Assembly: GCA_025359045.1 (NCBI GenBank)
Contig: JANYHN010000037.1
Span: 1 to 63,947 of the forward strand
Source: Hyphomicrobiales bacterium
GTDB lineage: Bacteria; Pseudomonadota; Alphaproteobacteria; Rhizobiales; Aestuariivirgaceae
Reading direction: 5' to 3'
Length of the DNA stretch: 63,947 bases
Positions 8,956-19,018 of this stretch are shown piece after piece. The position numbers and the translations under genes are program-made. Position 1 is the first letter of the stretch, and the number at the start of each line of letters is the position of its first letter. The notes under the pieces were generated by a model. That model ran no database searches. It worked only from the letters and a program-made list of their open reading frames with translations, and was not told the DNA's origin.

Positions 8956-10320
8956 TTACTTCTTGCTCGTGAATGTCAAAATATCGTTGGCCTCAAGCCA
9001 CTCTGGTGTCCCATGTTTAAAGTAATTTTGCACAGCGGTTGCTTTTTCAATCGCCAACTTCTTATCGCCCGTTAACCAGGCGAATTTTGCAGTCGACAAT
9101 TCCGCGCGCGGCAAATCTTTTTTTAACGCATAAGCCTGACCCTGATATTTATAAATTGAAGGCATATCGCGTTCTGTCTTTTTGGCCAATCTGAGAACGC
9201 TCAGCGCTTCATCGGCATGCGAGGAGTTCTCGGTTCCCAACAAGATTTGCGCCTCCAAAACCATCAACAAAGCATTGTTAGGCAACAATGCGCGAGCTTT
9301 ACGAATGGCGGGAAGACCTTGCTCAGCGCGACTGTTTTCAAGATAAGCCTGCGCTTTGAGTTCCCAAAAATAGGGGTCTTGCGGCAGCTCCGCCGTTAAG
9401 GTGTCGATGACCGGAATGGCGTTTTTAATGTCGCCACGCCGAAACATAGCAATGCCTCGCGCATACCGGGCCGGCAAGGACTTATCTGAACTAGGGTAGC
9501 GCTGAAAAACGGTCTGCGCAGAATCCAAGAAACCTGACAATTTTGCTTGCGCAAGCTTATGGCGCAGAACCAACGCAGGGTCATCCAACTTGTCGACATA
9601 GGGAGATGCTTTAACCTTTGCTTCCAAAGTTCGAATGCGGTCAAGCGGCATGGGATGAGAAAAAAGATAGGGGTCAGCCCTGCTGGTCGACGCTAGAGAT
9701 TCATTAGCCAATGTGTTGAAGAGTGTGAGCATGCCCTTTGCGCTTTGGCCTGATGCAGCTAAATATTTCAAAGCAGATTCGTCAGCCGTTGACTCCATGC
9801 CGCGCTGATAAGAGAGAAAGCTGCGTTGGCCCAAACCTTGAGCGCCCATGATAACACCTTGGCCCGCCTTTGCAGCATCACCATTGCCAGCAGCAACACC
9901 ACCAACCATGGCTGCAACACCCACCAACATACCCACCAATTGCTCAGTGCTGGCTTGAGCCATTGCACTATTCATCTTGGCCAGATGCCCGCCAGCAATA
10001 TGCCCACTTTCGTGGGCTAGCACCCCAATCACTTGGTTGGGTGTTTCCGACCTCGTGATCAACCCCGTGTTAATAAAAATTCTCTGCCCACCAGCTACAA
10101 ATGCATTGATGCGCGGATCGGCGATCAGATATACTTTTACCGCATCAGGGTTGATACCCGCAGCCTTAAAAATGGGCCTTGAGTAAAGCCGCATCAGACC
10201 TTCGATTTCAGCATCACGGATCAGGTTCGGACCATCAGCAGCATTTGCTTGCAAGTTTACACTCAGCAACAACAAGGCTGCCGAAACACTTGTACTCAAA
10301 ATTTTTCTGAAACTGCGCAT
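8956..10320 (-). CDS. Periplasmic M48 metalloprotease with TPR domain (BepA/YfgC-like)
   Basis: A 454-residue outer-membrane quality-control protease candidate. The signal peptide ends near 'NLQANAADG'. The Zn motif H-E-S-G-H lies near residue 103, with the third ligand expected in 'ESTADESALKYL' around 180. Residues about 260-450 are tetratricopeptide-like helices, as in BepA, which degrades or helps assemble stalled LptD and other outer-membrane proteins. A small Gly/Ala-rich hydrophobic segment lies between the Zn motif and the third ligand. The neighbouring DsbA-type gene fits a periplasmic folding theme. Confidence 0.9.
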   Translation of the reverse strand: MRSFRKILSTSVSAALLLLSVNLQANAADGPNLIRDAEIEGLMRLYSRPIFKAAGINPDAVKVYLIADPRINAFVAGGQRIFINTGLITRSETPNQVIGVLAHESGHIAGGHLAKMNSAMAQASTEQLVGMLVGVAAMVGGVAAGNGDAAKAGQGVIMGAQGLGQRSFLSYQRGMESTADESALKYLAASGQSAKGMLTLFNTLANESLASTSRADPYLFSHPMPLDRIRTLEAKVKASPYVDKLDDPALVLRHKLAQAKLSGFLDSAQTVFQRYPSSDKSLPARYARGIAMFRRGDIKNAIPVIDTLTAELPQDPYFWELKAQAYLENSRAEQGLPAIRKARALLPNNALLMVLEAQILLGTENSSHADEALSVLRLAKKTERDMPSIYKYQGQAYALKKDLPRAELSTAKFAWLTGDKKLAIEKATAVQNYFKHGTPEWLEANDILTFTSKK

Positions 10321-10393
10321 TAAACCCTGCCGCGTGAACAGCCTAGTTATTCCAGTTAAAATACGGCGAGTTTGAGGCTCGCCGCTTCATGAG

Positions 10394-12973
10394 TTAACTC
10401 CGCTTGCTCCACCAGCCGCCTTTGCGAGGCACTGCTTCCGTCGTTACAGTGGAGGCAGGCGGCTGCCATTTGCGAACTTCTGGCTCTGGAATAAAATCCG
10501 GGATATTGATGACTACTGGAGGTGGAGTAGGGGCCATTTCAAAACGCGGTGCACGTTCAACAGGTGCCTCACCTTCAACGATTGCTGGCCGTTCGACGCG
10601 CTCACCGCGTTCCCGTCCGCCCCGGTCACGACCAAATTTTCCGCGCTTACGGCCTCCACGTTCTCTGCTGCGGCCATTCTGCTCGCCTCGTTCTTTAGGC
10701 TCGACGGCAACATTTTCATCAGCATTGGCACCAGCTTCTTCAGGTGCTTCTGCATAAGGCCTGTCATCAATTTCTTCTGACCCATTTTGATCGGGCGAAT
10801 TTTCTTCGCCATCAGCCAAAGCCGAGACATTACCATTTACTTCGCCGCGTTCATCACGCTTGCCACCCCGACGACCGCGACGACGACGCTTGCGACCATT
10901 ATCGCGTTTGTCACCATCCTCAGATGTTTCAACATTGCGGGTTGAGGTTTCGACAGCGTCGGAAGTTTCGACGTCTTCGAAGATTTCGTCTTCGACGATT
11001 TCATCTTCGATTTCAGGCTCGGTCGAAAAAGCCGAATCCATCTGCACAGGAGTTGCAGTTGGGATGCGGCGCTTGATATTTTCGCGTTCCTGCGCGCGTT
11101 CAATGATCGCTTGTGGACCCTTCACATCATCGCTCGGTTGAACGAAGATTGAAATACCATACGCCTGCTCGATGATGAGCAAACTGTCGCGCTTCTCATT
11201 CAGCAGATAGAAAGCCACTTCCCGCGCACACTTAACTGTTAAGTTTTCCGGGCGACCCTTTTGCAGGAATTCTTCAATGTTGCGCAAAACACCCAAACCA
11301 CAAGATGGCACAGAACGCGTAATACCGCGGCCCTCGCAATGTGGGCAAGGGCGGAAAGTGCCTTCAAGAAGACCAGGGCGCAAACGTTGACGTGACATTT
11401 CGAGCAGACCGAAATGTGAAATGCGGCCCACCTGAATGCGGGCGCGGTCATTCTTCAACGCATCTTTCATGCGCCGTTCAACCGCACGGTTATTGCGGTT
11501 TTCTTCCATATCGATGAAATCGATGACCACAAGGCCGGCCAAATCGCGCAAGCGAAGTTGACGGGCAATTTCATCGCAAGCTTCCAGGTTTGTCTTGGTA
11601 GCGGTGTCTTCAATATTATGTTCGCGGGTCGCTTTGCCGGAGTTGATATCGATGGCAACCAAAGCTTCGGTCTGGTTGATAACGATATAGCCGCCTGATG
11701 GCAGAGTAACCGAAGGCGAAAACAATCCGTCTAGAATGCTTTCAACTTGGAAACGTTGAAAAAGAGGCCGCGCCTCTTTATAGGGCTTCACATTTTTGGC
11801 ATGTGACGGCATCAACATCTTCATAAAATCTTTGGCATCGCGGTAAGCGGCATCGCCTTCGACAATCACTTCTTCCACATCTTTGGTATAAAGATCGCGG
11901 ATCGAACGCTTAATAATGTTGCCCTCTTCATAAACGACGCATGGAGCAGTGGACTTTAGCGTGAGCTCACGCACTGATTCCCAGAGCCGCATTAAATAAT
12001 CAAAGTCACGTTTGATTTCAGGGCGGGTGCGTTGTGCGCCAGCGGTTCGTACGATGACGCCCATGCCTTTTGGCACTTCAACGTCTTTGGCAACTTCCTT
12101 CAAACGGCGACGATCACCCGCGTCTGTAATCTTTCGTGATATGCCGCCACCTTTGGCCGTGTTTGGCATCAATACGCAGTAACGACCAGCAAGTGACATA
12201 TATGTTGTCAAAGCCGCGCCCTTATTTCCGCGCTCTTCCTTGACCACTTGAACCAACAGAATTTGGCGCCGCTTGATGACTTCTTGGATCTTATAACGAC
12301 GACGGGGTTGCCTACGCGAACGCTGTGGAACTTCTTCCATCGCATCTTCTTCGCCAATGGTTTCGATTTTCTGGCTGTCGGCATCACCCTCAACGACTTC
12401 AAGCTCACCACCTTGAACTGCAGCAGCTGGAGCTACATCATCATGGTGTTCGTGCTCGCCGTGCTCTTCAGCAATCATTTCGACGGCAACATGGTCTTCA
12501 ATTTCAAAAATTGTCTCAGAAACATGTACTGGCTCCGGAGCTTGCTCCAGCGCCATTGGTTCTACGTCGTGATGATCGTCAGTCGCATTATGATTATCCT
12601 GACCTTCTTCTGAATGGGCATCAGGTTGATTATCGGCAATGGGAGGCAGATTCTCTTCATCGTCATCTTCGTCGTGTTCAGCTTCTTCGGCTTCCTGCTC
12701 GGCAATAAGTGCCATGCGGTCGGCAATCGGAATCTGGTAATAATCCGGATGGATTTCGGCAAAAGCCAAAAAGCCATGTCGGTTACCGCCATAATCCACA
12801 AAGGCTGCTTGGAGAGATGGCTCTACGCGTGTGACCTTGGCGAGATAGATATTGCCTTTTAGAGGTGTGCGGGATGCGCTTTCAAAATCAAATTCTTCAA
12901 GACGATTGCCGCGCGTTACCACCACCCGGGTTTCTTCCGGTTGGCTGGCATCGATTAACATTTTCGAACCCAT
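10394..12973 (-). CDS. rne: Ribonuclease E
   Basis: An 859-residue endoribonuclease for mRNA decay and rRNA maturation. The start at 12973 gives the family's 'M-x-x-KMLIDA' N terminus; an upstream ATG at 12994 is less likely. The S1 domain is split by a long acidic His/Asp/Glu-rich insert (about residues 85-215), a trait of alphaproteobacterial RNase E. Catalytic Asp residues are seen in 'VAIDINSG' and 'VVIDFIDMEENRN', and the Zn-link C-P-H-C is near residue 540. The C-terminal third is low-complexity, Arg/Gly- and acid-rich, ending in the conserved 'GWW' patch likely used for degradosome partners. Confidence 0.96.
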   Translation of the reverse strand: MGSKMLIDASQPEETRVVVTRGNRLEEFDFESASRTPLKGNIYLAKVTRVEPSLQAAFVDYGGNRHGFLAFAEIHPDYYQIPIADRMALIAEQEAEEAEHDEDDDEENLPPIADNQPDAHSEEGQDNHNATDDHHDVEPMALEQAPEPVHVSETIFEIEDHVAVEMIAEEHGEHEHHDDVAPAAAVQGGELEVVEGDADSQKIETIGEEDAMEEVPQRSRRQPRRRYKIQEVIKRRQILLVQVVKEERGNKGAALTTYMSLAGRYCVLMPNTAKGGGISRKITDAGDRRRLKEVAKDVEVPKGMGVIVRTAGAQRTRPEIKRDFDYLMRLWESVRELTLKSTAPCVVYEEGNIIKRSIRDLYTKDVEEVIVEGDAAYRDAKDFMKMLMPSHAKNVKPYKEARPLFQRFQVESILDGLFSPSVTLPSGGYIVINQTEALVAIDINSGKATREHNIEDTATKTNLEACDEIARQLRLRDLAGLVVIDFIDMEENRNNRAVERRMKDALKNDRARIQVGRISHFGLLEMSRQRLRPGLLEGTFRPCPHCEGRGITRSVPSCGLGVLRNIEEFLQKGRPENLTVKCAREVAFYLLNEKRDSLLIIEQAYGISIFVQPSDDVKGPQAIIERAQERENIKRRIPTATPVQMDSAFSTEPEIEDEIVEDEIFEDVETSDAVETSTRNVETSEDGDKRDNGRKRRRRGRRGGKRDERGEVNGNVSALADGEENSPDQNGSEEIDDRPYAEAPEEAGANADENVAVEPKERGEQNGRSRERGGRKRGKFGRDRGGRERGERVERPAIVEGEAPVERAPRFEMAPTPPPVVINIPDFIPEPEVRKWQPPASTVTTEAVPRKGGWWSKRS

Positions 12974-13535
12974 GGTTCTTATTCCTTTTGGCAAGCAACA
13001 GCTGGGCTCGACCTAGGTTTCTGTCCGAATTTGAGAAACCAGGTGAGGCCAAAAGGCTACCTGCATAAACGGATATGCAATTCACGCCCTGTAAACATGC
13101 GAAATCCGCCAACAAACCGTATTGGTTTGTAGTTTGGGTAGATTGCGCGACAGGGTGGAACATATCCTAGTTGACCTTTTATCCGGCAAATGCCGAACGG
13201 TTTAAACGCTTTGCCGACAGGTGCCTTCACCGAACCGGACTTTTTGAACCTTACGGAAGATTCTCTCATCAACGCATCTGGCAGGCTAGCTAACTAGCTC
13301 GGACACCTTACCAACACGAAACTTTTGCTTATGCAGCCTCAAGTTGAAATTTGAGTCTGCAATTAAGACACTCCCTTTGTAGGTGTCATAAGTGCACTTT
13401 GCAAGGGCAACCGACTTAGACCGTCCAGGATAACGCAAATTGATCGATCCTAACCTTAGGTTAACCACGCCGCCTTAGCGTCCATTTGAAACTCAAATTT
13501 ATCCTATCAATAAGTCGGAAAACATATTTATTTCA
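12974..13535. other. Intergenic region between rne and amiC; candidate structured rne leader
   Basis: 562 bases between divergent starts with no recognisable gene. Open frames of about 60-90 codons exist here but show no family match and no good ribosome-binding sites. Several short inverted repeats are present: 13112-13130 (7-bp stem, 5-base loop), 13184-13195 and 13367-13387 (5-bp stems), and a TAGCT-rich stretch near 13285-13300. RNase E genes often have long autoregulatory leaders, so most of it may be the 5' UTR of rne. No convincing -35/-10 pair was identified on either strand. Confidence 0.5.
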
Positions 13536-14765
13536 ATGCGTAACATAAGACTCAAAACACTTCGTTTGTTTGTTGTGGCGGCGCTTATCGGCGTTTTTTG
13601 CGCGTCATCGCAGGCCCAAGATGTAATTGTATCAGCCACACGGGTCAGCGGTACAATGCAATCCACAATGTTTGAGGCTGACATTAGTTCATCTGTAGGT
13701 TTCAGCGCCACGGCGGTAAAAAGCCCTTACCGCGTGATCATCGACATTGCCGATGTGAGCTTCGATTTGCCAGCAGGTGCTGGTCGCAAGGCTGGGGGAT
13801 TGGTCAGTTCATTCCGTTACGGTTTGGTTGAAGAGCGCAAATCACGCATCGTTTTAGATGTGTCTGGCCCGGTTTTGATTGGAAAATCCCAAATCGTTCC
13901 AGCGAAGGGCAAAAAGCCAGCCCATATCATGGTTGAAATTTTACCGACAACGCCCGAAAATTTCAAATTAACATATGAGTTGGAACATCCTCAAGATAGC
14001 TCGGTCGCGCAAACTGCAGCCATAACACCTGCTGCAGCACCTCCTGCCCAAACTGCACAGGCTGATCAACGCAAAGTCATTGTGATTGATCCCGGCCATG
14101 GCGGCATTGACCCCGGCGCCGTCAGTTATAATAAGACGAAAGAAAAGGACGTTGTTCTGGCCTACGGCTTGGCGCTGCGTGACGTGTTGCAAAATTCGCC
14201 GAACTATAAAGTTGTCATGACCAGGGAAAGCGATATGTTTATCAGTCTCAATGAGCGCGTGAAAATTGCCCGTGACAATAAAGCTGATCTGTTCATTGCT
14301 ATCCATGCCGATACTGTTGACGAAAAGGACGTGCGCGGCACAACACTTTATACAGTTTCAGATAAAGCGACTGATGCGGTAGCCGAAGCACTCGCGCAAA
14401 AGGAAAATCGCGCCGACGTTATCGGTGGCATGGATCTTGGCAACCAAACTAAAACGGTGTCCGATATTTTGATAAACCTAGCACAGCGGGAGTCAAAAAA
14501 TCAGGCGCTTTACTTTACGAAAAAAGCGGTGACCCAACTCAAATCTTTCGTGCGCTTTACTGGCAAACCTGTACGTTCCGCCGCATTTGTCGTTTTGAAG
14601 GCACCCGATGTTCCATCGGTTCTTGTCGAGCTTGGCTATCTCAGCAACAAAGGAGATGAGGCTTTACTAAACTCTACTGAATGGCGCAGCAATATGGCAA
14701 CAGCAATGGCGCATTCCGTGGATGATTATTTTGGCCCAGCAATTGCAAAACTAACATCGAATTAG
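13536..14765 (+). CDS. amiC: N-acetylmuramoyl-L-alanine amidase with AMIN domain
   Basis: A 409-residue periplasmic hydrolase that cleaves the stem peptide from MurNAc during daughter-cell separation. The signal peptide ends near 'CASSQAQDV', followed by an AMIN targeting domain (about 30-130), an Ala/Pro linker and an Amidase_3 domain (about 180-400). Zn ligands are expected in 'VIDPGHGGIDPGA' (near 184) and in 'FIAIHAD', with the catalytic Glu in 'VLVELGYLSN'. PBP1A follows 130 bases downstream, the common alphaproteobacterial amiC-mrcA-prfB order. Confidence 0.95.
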   Translation: MRNIRLKTLRLFVVAALIGVFCASSQAQDVIVSATRVSGTMQSTMFEADISSSVGFSATAVKSPYRVIIDIADVSFDLPAGAGRKAGGLVSSFRYGLVEERKSRIVLDVSGPVLIGKSQIVPAKGKKPAHIMVEILPTTPENFKLTYELEHPQDSSVAQTAAITPAAAPPAQTAQADQRKVIVIDPGHGGIDPGAVSYNKTKEKDVVLAYGLALRDVLQNSPNYKVVMTRESDMFISLNERVKIARDNKADLFIAIHADTVDEKDVRGTTLYTVSDKATDAVAEALAQKENRADVIGGMDLGNQTKTVSDILINLAQRESKNQALYFTKKAVTQLKSFVRFTGKPVRSAAFVVLKAPDVPSVLVELGYLSNKGDEALLNSTEWRSNMATAMAHSVDDYFGPAIAKLTSN

Positions 14766-14895
14766 CAGCCGCGCCTTCGCCACAATCCCGGCCTAATTGG
14801 TGCGCTCTTTTGAGGGTTTGGCACAGGCTTGAATCATGCTAACGCCAAGCTTCAAAGCTGGAATTTCCGGCATTTGTTAAATATGATAGGGTGGC

Positions 14896-17382
14896 ATGCT
14901 TAGATTTTTCGGTTGGTTGTTTGGCGCATTGTTCATGATCTTTGTCGGTCTCGCAGGGGCTGGCATGTACGTGATCTTTGATGTGTCTAAAGATTTGCCT
15001 GACTACAAACAACTCGCATCATGGGAACCGCCGGTCATGACGCGCATGCATGCCGCTGACGGTTCTCTGCTCGCAGAATTTGCTGAAGAGCGTCGTCTCT
15101 TCGTTCCCATCGATTCTGTCCCGAAACGTTTAATTCAAGCTTACATGTCAGCTGAGGACAAAAATTTCTATCAGCATAATGGTCTCGATTGGAAAGGCAT
15201 CACCAGCGCTGTAATCCGTTATGCGCAAGTAAAATTAACGGGCCATGGTCAGATAGTGGGTGCATCAACCATTACCCAACAGGTTGCCAAGAACTTTTTG
15301 CTCGGCAATGAACAGACGATGACGCGCAAATTGAAAGAAGCATTGATTGTGCAGCGCATCGAAGGATCGTTTACCAAGGATCAGATTCTCGAACTTTATC
15401 TGAATGATATTTTCCTTGGTCTGAACTCTTATGGTATTGCCGCAGCTTCACTGAATTATTTTGGTAAGCCACTTGATCAACTCAGCCTTGAGGAAATGGC
15501 TTATATGGCCGCTTTACCAAAAGGGCCAAATAATTATAACCCTTTTAAATATCCAGAGCGCGCATTGGTTCGGCGCAATTGGGTTTTGCAACAGATGTTC
15601 CAGAATGGATATATCACCCAGCAGGAACTGACTGACTCTCAAGCCAAGCCATTCAAAGTCAACCCGCGCCCCTTTGGCGTTCAATTGTTTTCGGCCGAAG
15701 GATTCGCCGAAGAGGCACGGCGCGACCTTGTGCAGATGTATGGCAAGGACGCTTTGAACAAAGGCGGTTATTCAGTCCACACAACACTCGAACCCAAGAT
15801 GCAAGTTTTTGCCAGACAGGCCTTAGCGCGTGGACTAATTGGGTTTGATCGCAAACGAGGTTTCCGCGGGGCGATCGAACATGTTGACCTACAGGGCGGC
15901 GATTGGGCAAAATATCTCGGCACTGTTCATTTGGCGGCTGACGCAGCCCCATGGCGTGCGGCGATTGTGACCGAAGTGACGGCCGATGCAGCCACCATCG
16001 GGTTACAACCAAAATTTTTGAGCAACGGTCAATTGGGCGGGGAACGTGAAACAGGCACGATACCTGTAAGCCTGATGGCATGGGCTCGCAAATATGTTGA
16101 CGGCACAGAGCTTGGCAAGGAAATCAAATCAGCCGATCAAGTTTTAAAAATAGGCGATATTATCTATGTGGCACCATCAGGACAGCCACAAACCTGGCAT
16201 CTGGTACAATTGCCTGATGTTGAAGGCGCCATGGTTGCCATGGATCCGCATACGGGCCGTGTGTTAGCCATGGTTGGTGGTTTCTCTTATGGCAGCAGCC
16301 AATTCAACCGCGCTGTGCAGGCCACTCGTCAACCCGGTTCGTCGTTTAAACCTATCGTCTATGCCGCTGCTTTGGAAAATGGATATTCTCCCGCATCCGT
16401 ATTACTCGACGCTCCCGTTGAATATAAATTGCAAAATGGCGATGTTTGGAAACCTAAGAATTATGAAAAGAATTTCTTTGGACCATCCACGTTACGGCGT
16501 GGAATTGAACAATCGCGCAACACAATGACGGTGCGCCTTGCTGATAGTTTGGGCCTGACTAAAATCGCCGATTTGGCCCAGCGCCTTGGTATCTATGATA
16601 AGATGCCCCACCAACTGGCCATGGCCTTAGGTGCAGGCGAAACGACCCTGCTAAAGATGACGACAGCCTACAGCATGATCGCCAATGGCGGCAGGAAACT
16701 TGATGCAACGCTGATTGACCGCATTCAAGATCGCTATGGACATACAATTTATCGTCATGACGACCGCGAATGTACAGGTTGCAAACAAGAAAAATATGAT
16801 CCAAGCGCACCCGAGCCTGAGCTGATTGACAATCGCGAGCAGGTGATGAGCCCTTACACTGCTTATCAAATCACGTCGATGATGGAAGGTGTTGTTGAGC
16901 GCGGGACGGGTAAGAAGATGCAAGTCCTCGGCAAACCTGTGGCTGGTAAGACTGGAACAACCAATGACGAGCGCGATGCGTGGTTTGTTGGATTTACGCC
17001 TGATTTAACAGTCGGTGTTTATGTCGGTTATGATAATCCCAAACCGATGGGTAAGGGGCGCACTGGTGGCGAATTAGCGGCGCCAATTGTTGCTGACTTC
17101 ATGAAACTCGCCTTGAAAGATAAGGCGGCAGTGCCGTTCCGCGTACCACGCGCCATTGAGCTCATTCCAATTCATGTCAACACAGGCAAACGTGGAATAT
17201 TCGGCGAAGATGGCGTTATTTTGGAGGCTTTCAAACCCGGCGATGAACCTCCTTCAAACACTGTTTTCATCGGCAACGTTGCTTCGAACGCGCCTAAGCA
17301 ACCCGGCGCTGGTGTCGTGTTAGTGCCTCCAGCTGCTGCTGCGGATGGTGGGTTGACGCAAGCAGGCAACGGCCTCTATTGA
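14896..17382 (+). CDS. mrcA: Class A penicillin-binding protein 1A
   Basis: An 828-residue bifunctional peptidoglycan synthase anchored by an N-terminal membrane helix. The glycosyltransferase domain (GT51, about 50-230) has the catalytic Glu in 'AEDKNFYQHNG' (near 85) and the 'GASTITQQVAKN' motif. An OB-like insert follows (about 320-430). The transpeptidase domain shows S-S-F-K near 481, S-R-N in 'EQSRNTMTVR' and K-T-G-T-T near 684. All catalytic motifs are intact. It lies between amiC and prfB; the short gap to prfB (37 bases) suggests readthrough. Confidence 0.96.
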   Translation: MLRFFGWLFGALFMIFVGLAGAGMYVIFDVSKDLPDYKQLASWEPPVMTRMHAADGSLLAEFAEERRLFVPIDSVPKRLIQAYMSAEDKNFYQHNGLDWKGITSAVIRYAQVKLTGHGQIVGASTITQQVAKNFLLGNEQTMTRKLKEALIVQRIEGSFTKDQILELYLNDIFLGLNSYGIAAASLNYFGKPLDQLSLEEMAYMAALPKGPNNYNPFKYPERALVRRNWVLQQMFQNGYITQQELTDSQAKPFKVNPRPFGVQLFSAEGFAEEARRDLVQMYGKDALNKGGYSVHTTLEPKMQVFARQALARGLIGFDRKRGFRGAIEHVDLQGGDWAKYLGTVHLAADAAPWRAAIVTEVTADAATIGLQPKFLSNGQLGGERETGTIPVSLMAWARKYVDGTELGKEIKSADQVLKIGDIIYVAPSGQPQTWHLVQLPDVEGAMVAMDPHTGRVLAMVGGFSYGSSQFNRAVQATRQPGSSFKPIVYAAALENGYSPASVLLDAPVEYKLQNGDVWKPKNYEKNFFGPSTLRRGIEQSRNTMTVRLADSLGLTKIADLAQRLGIYDKMPHQLAMALGAGETTLLKMTTAYSMIANGGRKLDATLIDRIQDRYGHTIYRHDDRECTGCKQEKYDPSAPEPELIDNREQVMSPYTAYQITSMMEGVVERGTGKKMQVLGKPVAGKTGTTNDERDAWFVGFTPDLTVGVYVGYDNPKPMGKGRTGGELAAPIVADFMKLALKDKAAVPFRVPRAIELIPIHVNTGKRGIFGEDGVILEAFKPGDEPPSNTVFIGNVASNAPKQPGAGVVLVPPAAAADGGLTQAGNGLY

Positions 17383-17419
17383 ACAATCAATAATTCACTT
17401 CAACGAGGTAAAAACAGTT

Positions 17420-18551
17420 ATGCGTGCTGAAATAATCAAACTTGTCGAAGAAATTGAGCAATCCCTAGGGTTGCTCCGGAGGCATCTTTGACTGGGATAA
17501 TTCAATCCGTGAATTGGCCGAACTCAATGCCAGAGCAGAAGACTCCTCGCTTTGGAATGACGCGCAAAAAGCCCAAGAGGTTATGAAAAAGCGCCAAGAT
17601 CTGGATAATCGCATCAGCGGCATTCTCAAAATCCAAACATCAATGGCCGACAATATTGAACTCATCGGTATGGGCGAAGCCGAGGGCGATCAGTCAATCG
17701 TGAATGATGCTGAAAGGGCATTATCGGCATTGCAAAAAGATGTGGCCGCAGCAGAACTCGATGCACTTTTATCCGGCGAAGCAGATGGTAATGATAGCTA
17801 TCTGCAAATCAACGCCGGAGCAGGGGGCACCGAAAGCCAAGACTGGGCCTCGATGCTCATGCGCATGTATGTACGCTGGGCCAACCTTAACAAATTTAAA
17901 GTTGAAGTGCTTGACCAGCATGACGGCGAAGAAGCGGGCATTAAATCTTGCACGCTGCAAATTAAAGGTAGGAACGCTTACGGTAAACTAAAAACCGAAT
18001 CTGGCGTGCACCGATTGGTGCGCATTTCGCCATATGATTCGAATGCCCGCCGCCATACTTCATTCTCGTCCGCTTGGGCCTATCCGGTGATTGATGACAA
18101 CATCAATATCGAGATTTTGGAAAGTGATCTAAAAGTTGATACTTACCGCGCCTCGGGTGCAGGTGGTCAGCATATTAATACAACAGACTCTGCCGTGCGC
18201 ATTACTCACGTTCCCACGAACATTATTGTGGCCTGCCAAGCCGAACGCTCACAACATAAAAACCGCGCAACAGCGATGAAGATGTTGAAGGCGCGTCTTT
18301 ACGAACGCGAGTTGCAGATGAAGCAGGATAAAGTAGACGCTGCCAACGCCAAGAAAACCGATATTGGCTGGGGCCACCAAATTCGCTCATATGTTTTGCA
18401 ACCTTATCAACTTGTGAAAGATTTGCGCACTGGATTTACCAGTACCAATCCAACGGCTGTTTTGGGCGGAGAGTTGGATGATTTTATTCAAGCCTCATTG
18501 GCGCAAAAAATCCACGGCAACGCGCCGGGACAGGTGGAAGATATCGATTAA
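17420..18551 (+). CDS. prfB: Peptide chain release factor 2, programmed +1 frameshift
   Basis: Recognises UGA/UAA stop codons. Translation starts at ATG 17420, runs 23 codons to an in-frame TGA at 17489-17491, and must slip +1 (skipping base 17489) to continue to 18551, giving about 376 residues. Downstream, the catalytic G-G-Q is in '[19 protein letters not shown]', and the stop-codon recognition tripeptide reads S-P-Y ('[14 protein letters not shown]') rather than the E. coli SPF, which I believe is usual in alphaproteobacteria. A tool that ignores the shift would begin the gene at an internal TTG (17514). The stop shares bases with the convergent bactofilin stop. Confidence 0.95.
17477..17492 (+). 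promoter_or_regulatory. prfB autoregulatory +1 frameshift site
   Basis: The sequence CGGAGG-CAT-CTT-TGA-C has the three classic elements: an internal Shine-Dalgarno-like GGAGG placed three bases before the slip codon, the slippery CTT, and a UGA with a 3' C, which is poorly terminated. Low RF2 allows slippage and raises RF2 synthesis. Confidence 0.94.
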
Positions 18552-19018
18552 TTTTGTTTGGGCGTCTTAAACGGGCGCACATTTTCGGCAATTTGATCAA
18601 GCTTTAGGTTTTCGGACATTTCAAGCTTCTTGAACAACTCAGGGGATTGCCCAGGGGCAGGGACTGCATGTCGGATCGAGCCTAAAACATACGCCCCATT
18701 TTCAATGCTGATCGTTTCATTTGTAACGTCGCCTTCAACATGTGCGCCAGCTTCAATCTGCACATGACCACTGTTAATGGGGCCAATCACGCGTCCACGC
18801 ACATAGACAATATCGGCAGATATTTCGCCGCGCACTTCGCCTCGCCTGTCAACCAAACACGTGTGGGCGCGCACCATTCCGTGCACGGACCCATCAATGT
18901 GAATTTCGCCTTCGCTGATCACATCGCCCTCTACAGTGGTGTCGCGCGCAATATATGAAGGTTCCGCCACGATTGCAGAAGGGCGGGGGGGAGCAGGCTT
19001 TGAACGTTTGAAAATCAT
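18548..19018 (-). CDS. Bactofilin (polymer-forming cytoskeletal protein)
   Basis: A 156-residue protein whose core (about 25-125) is a run of short beta-helix repeats ('[19 protein letters not shown]', '[19 protein letters not shown]', '[15 protein letters not shown]'), as in bactofilins, which polymerise without nucleotide and scaffold cell-wall enzymes at curved or polar sites. The flanks are Pro-rich and disordered, and the N terminus is basic, as is usual for membrane association. Its position beside amiC, mrcA and prfB suggests a cell-wall link. Its stop overlaps prfB's by sharing a TTAA palindrome. Confidence 0.93.
   Translation of the reverse strand: MIFKRSKPAPPRPSAIVAEPSYIARDTTVEGDVISEGEIHIDGSVHGMVRAHTCLVDRRGEVRGEISADIVYVRGRVIGPINSGHVQIEAGAHVEGDVTNETISIENGAYVLGSIRHAVPAPGQSPELFKKLEMSENLKLDQIAENVRPFKTPKQN

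Noticed and set aside
10480..11100. Repeats in the RNase E C-terminal region considered as a DNA repeat array
   Set aside because: They are codons for low-complexity acidic and Arg/Gly-rich protein segments typical of RNase E.
13057..13272. A 71-codon open frame on the minus strand inside the rne leader region
   Set aside because: No recognisable family, no clear ribosome-binding site, and it runs through the inverted repeats; chance frames of this size are common here.
17420..17491. prfB looks broken by an early in-frame stop
   Set aside because: The stop is the TGA of a complete programmed frameshift site, and the rest of RF2 is intact.
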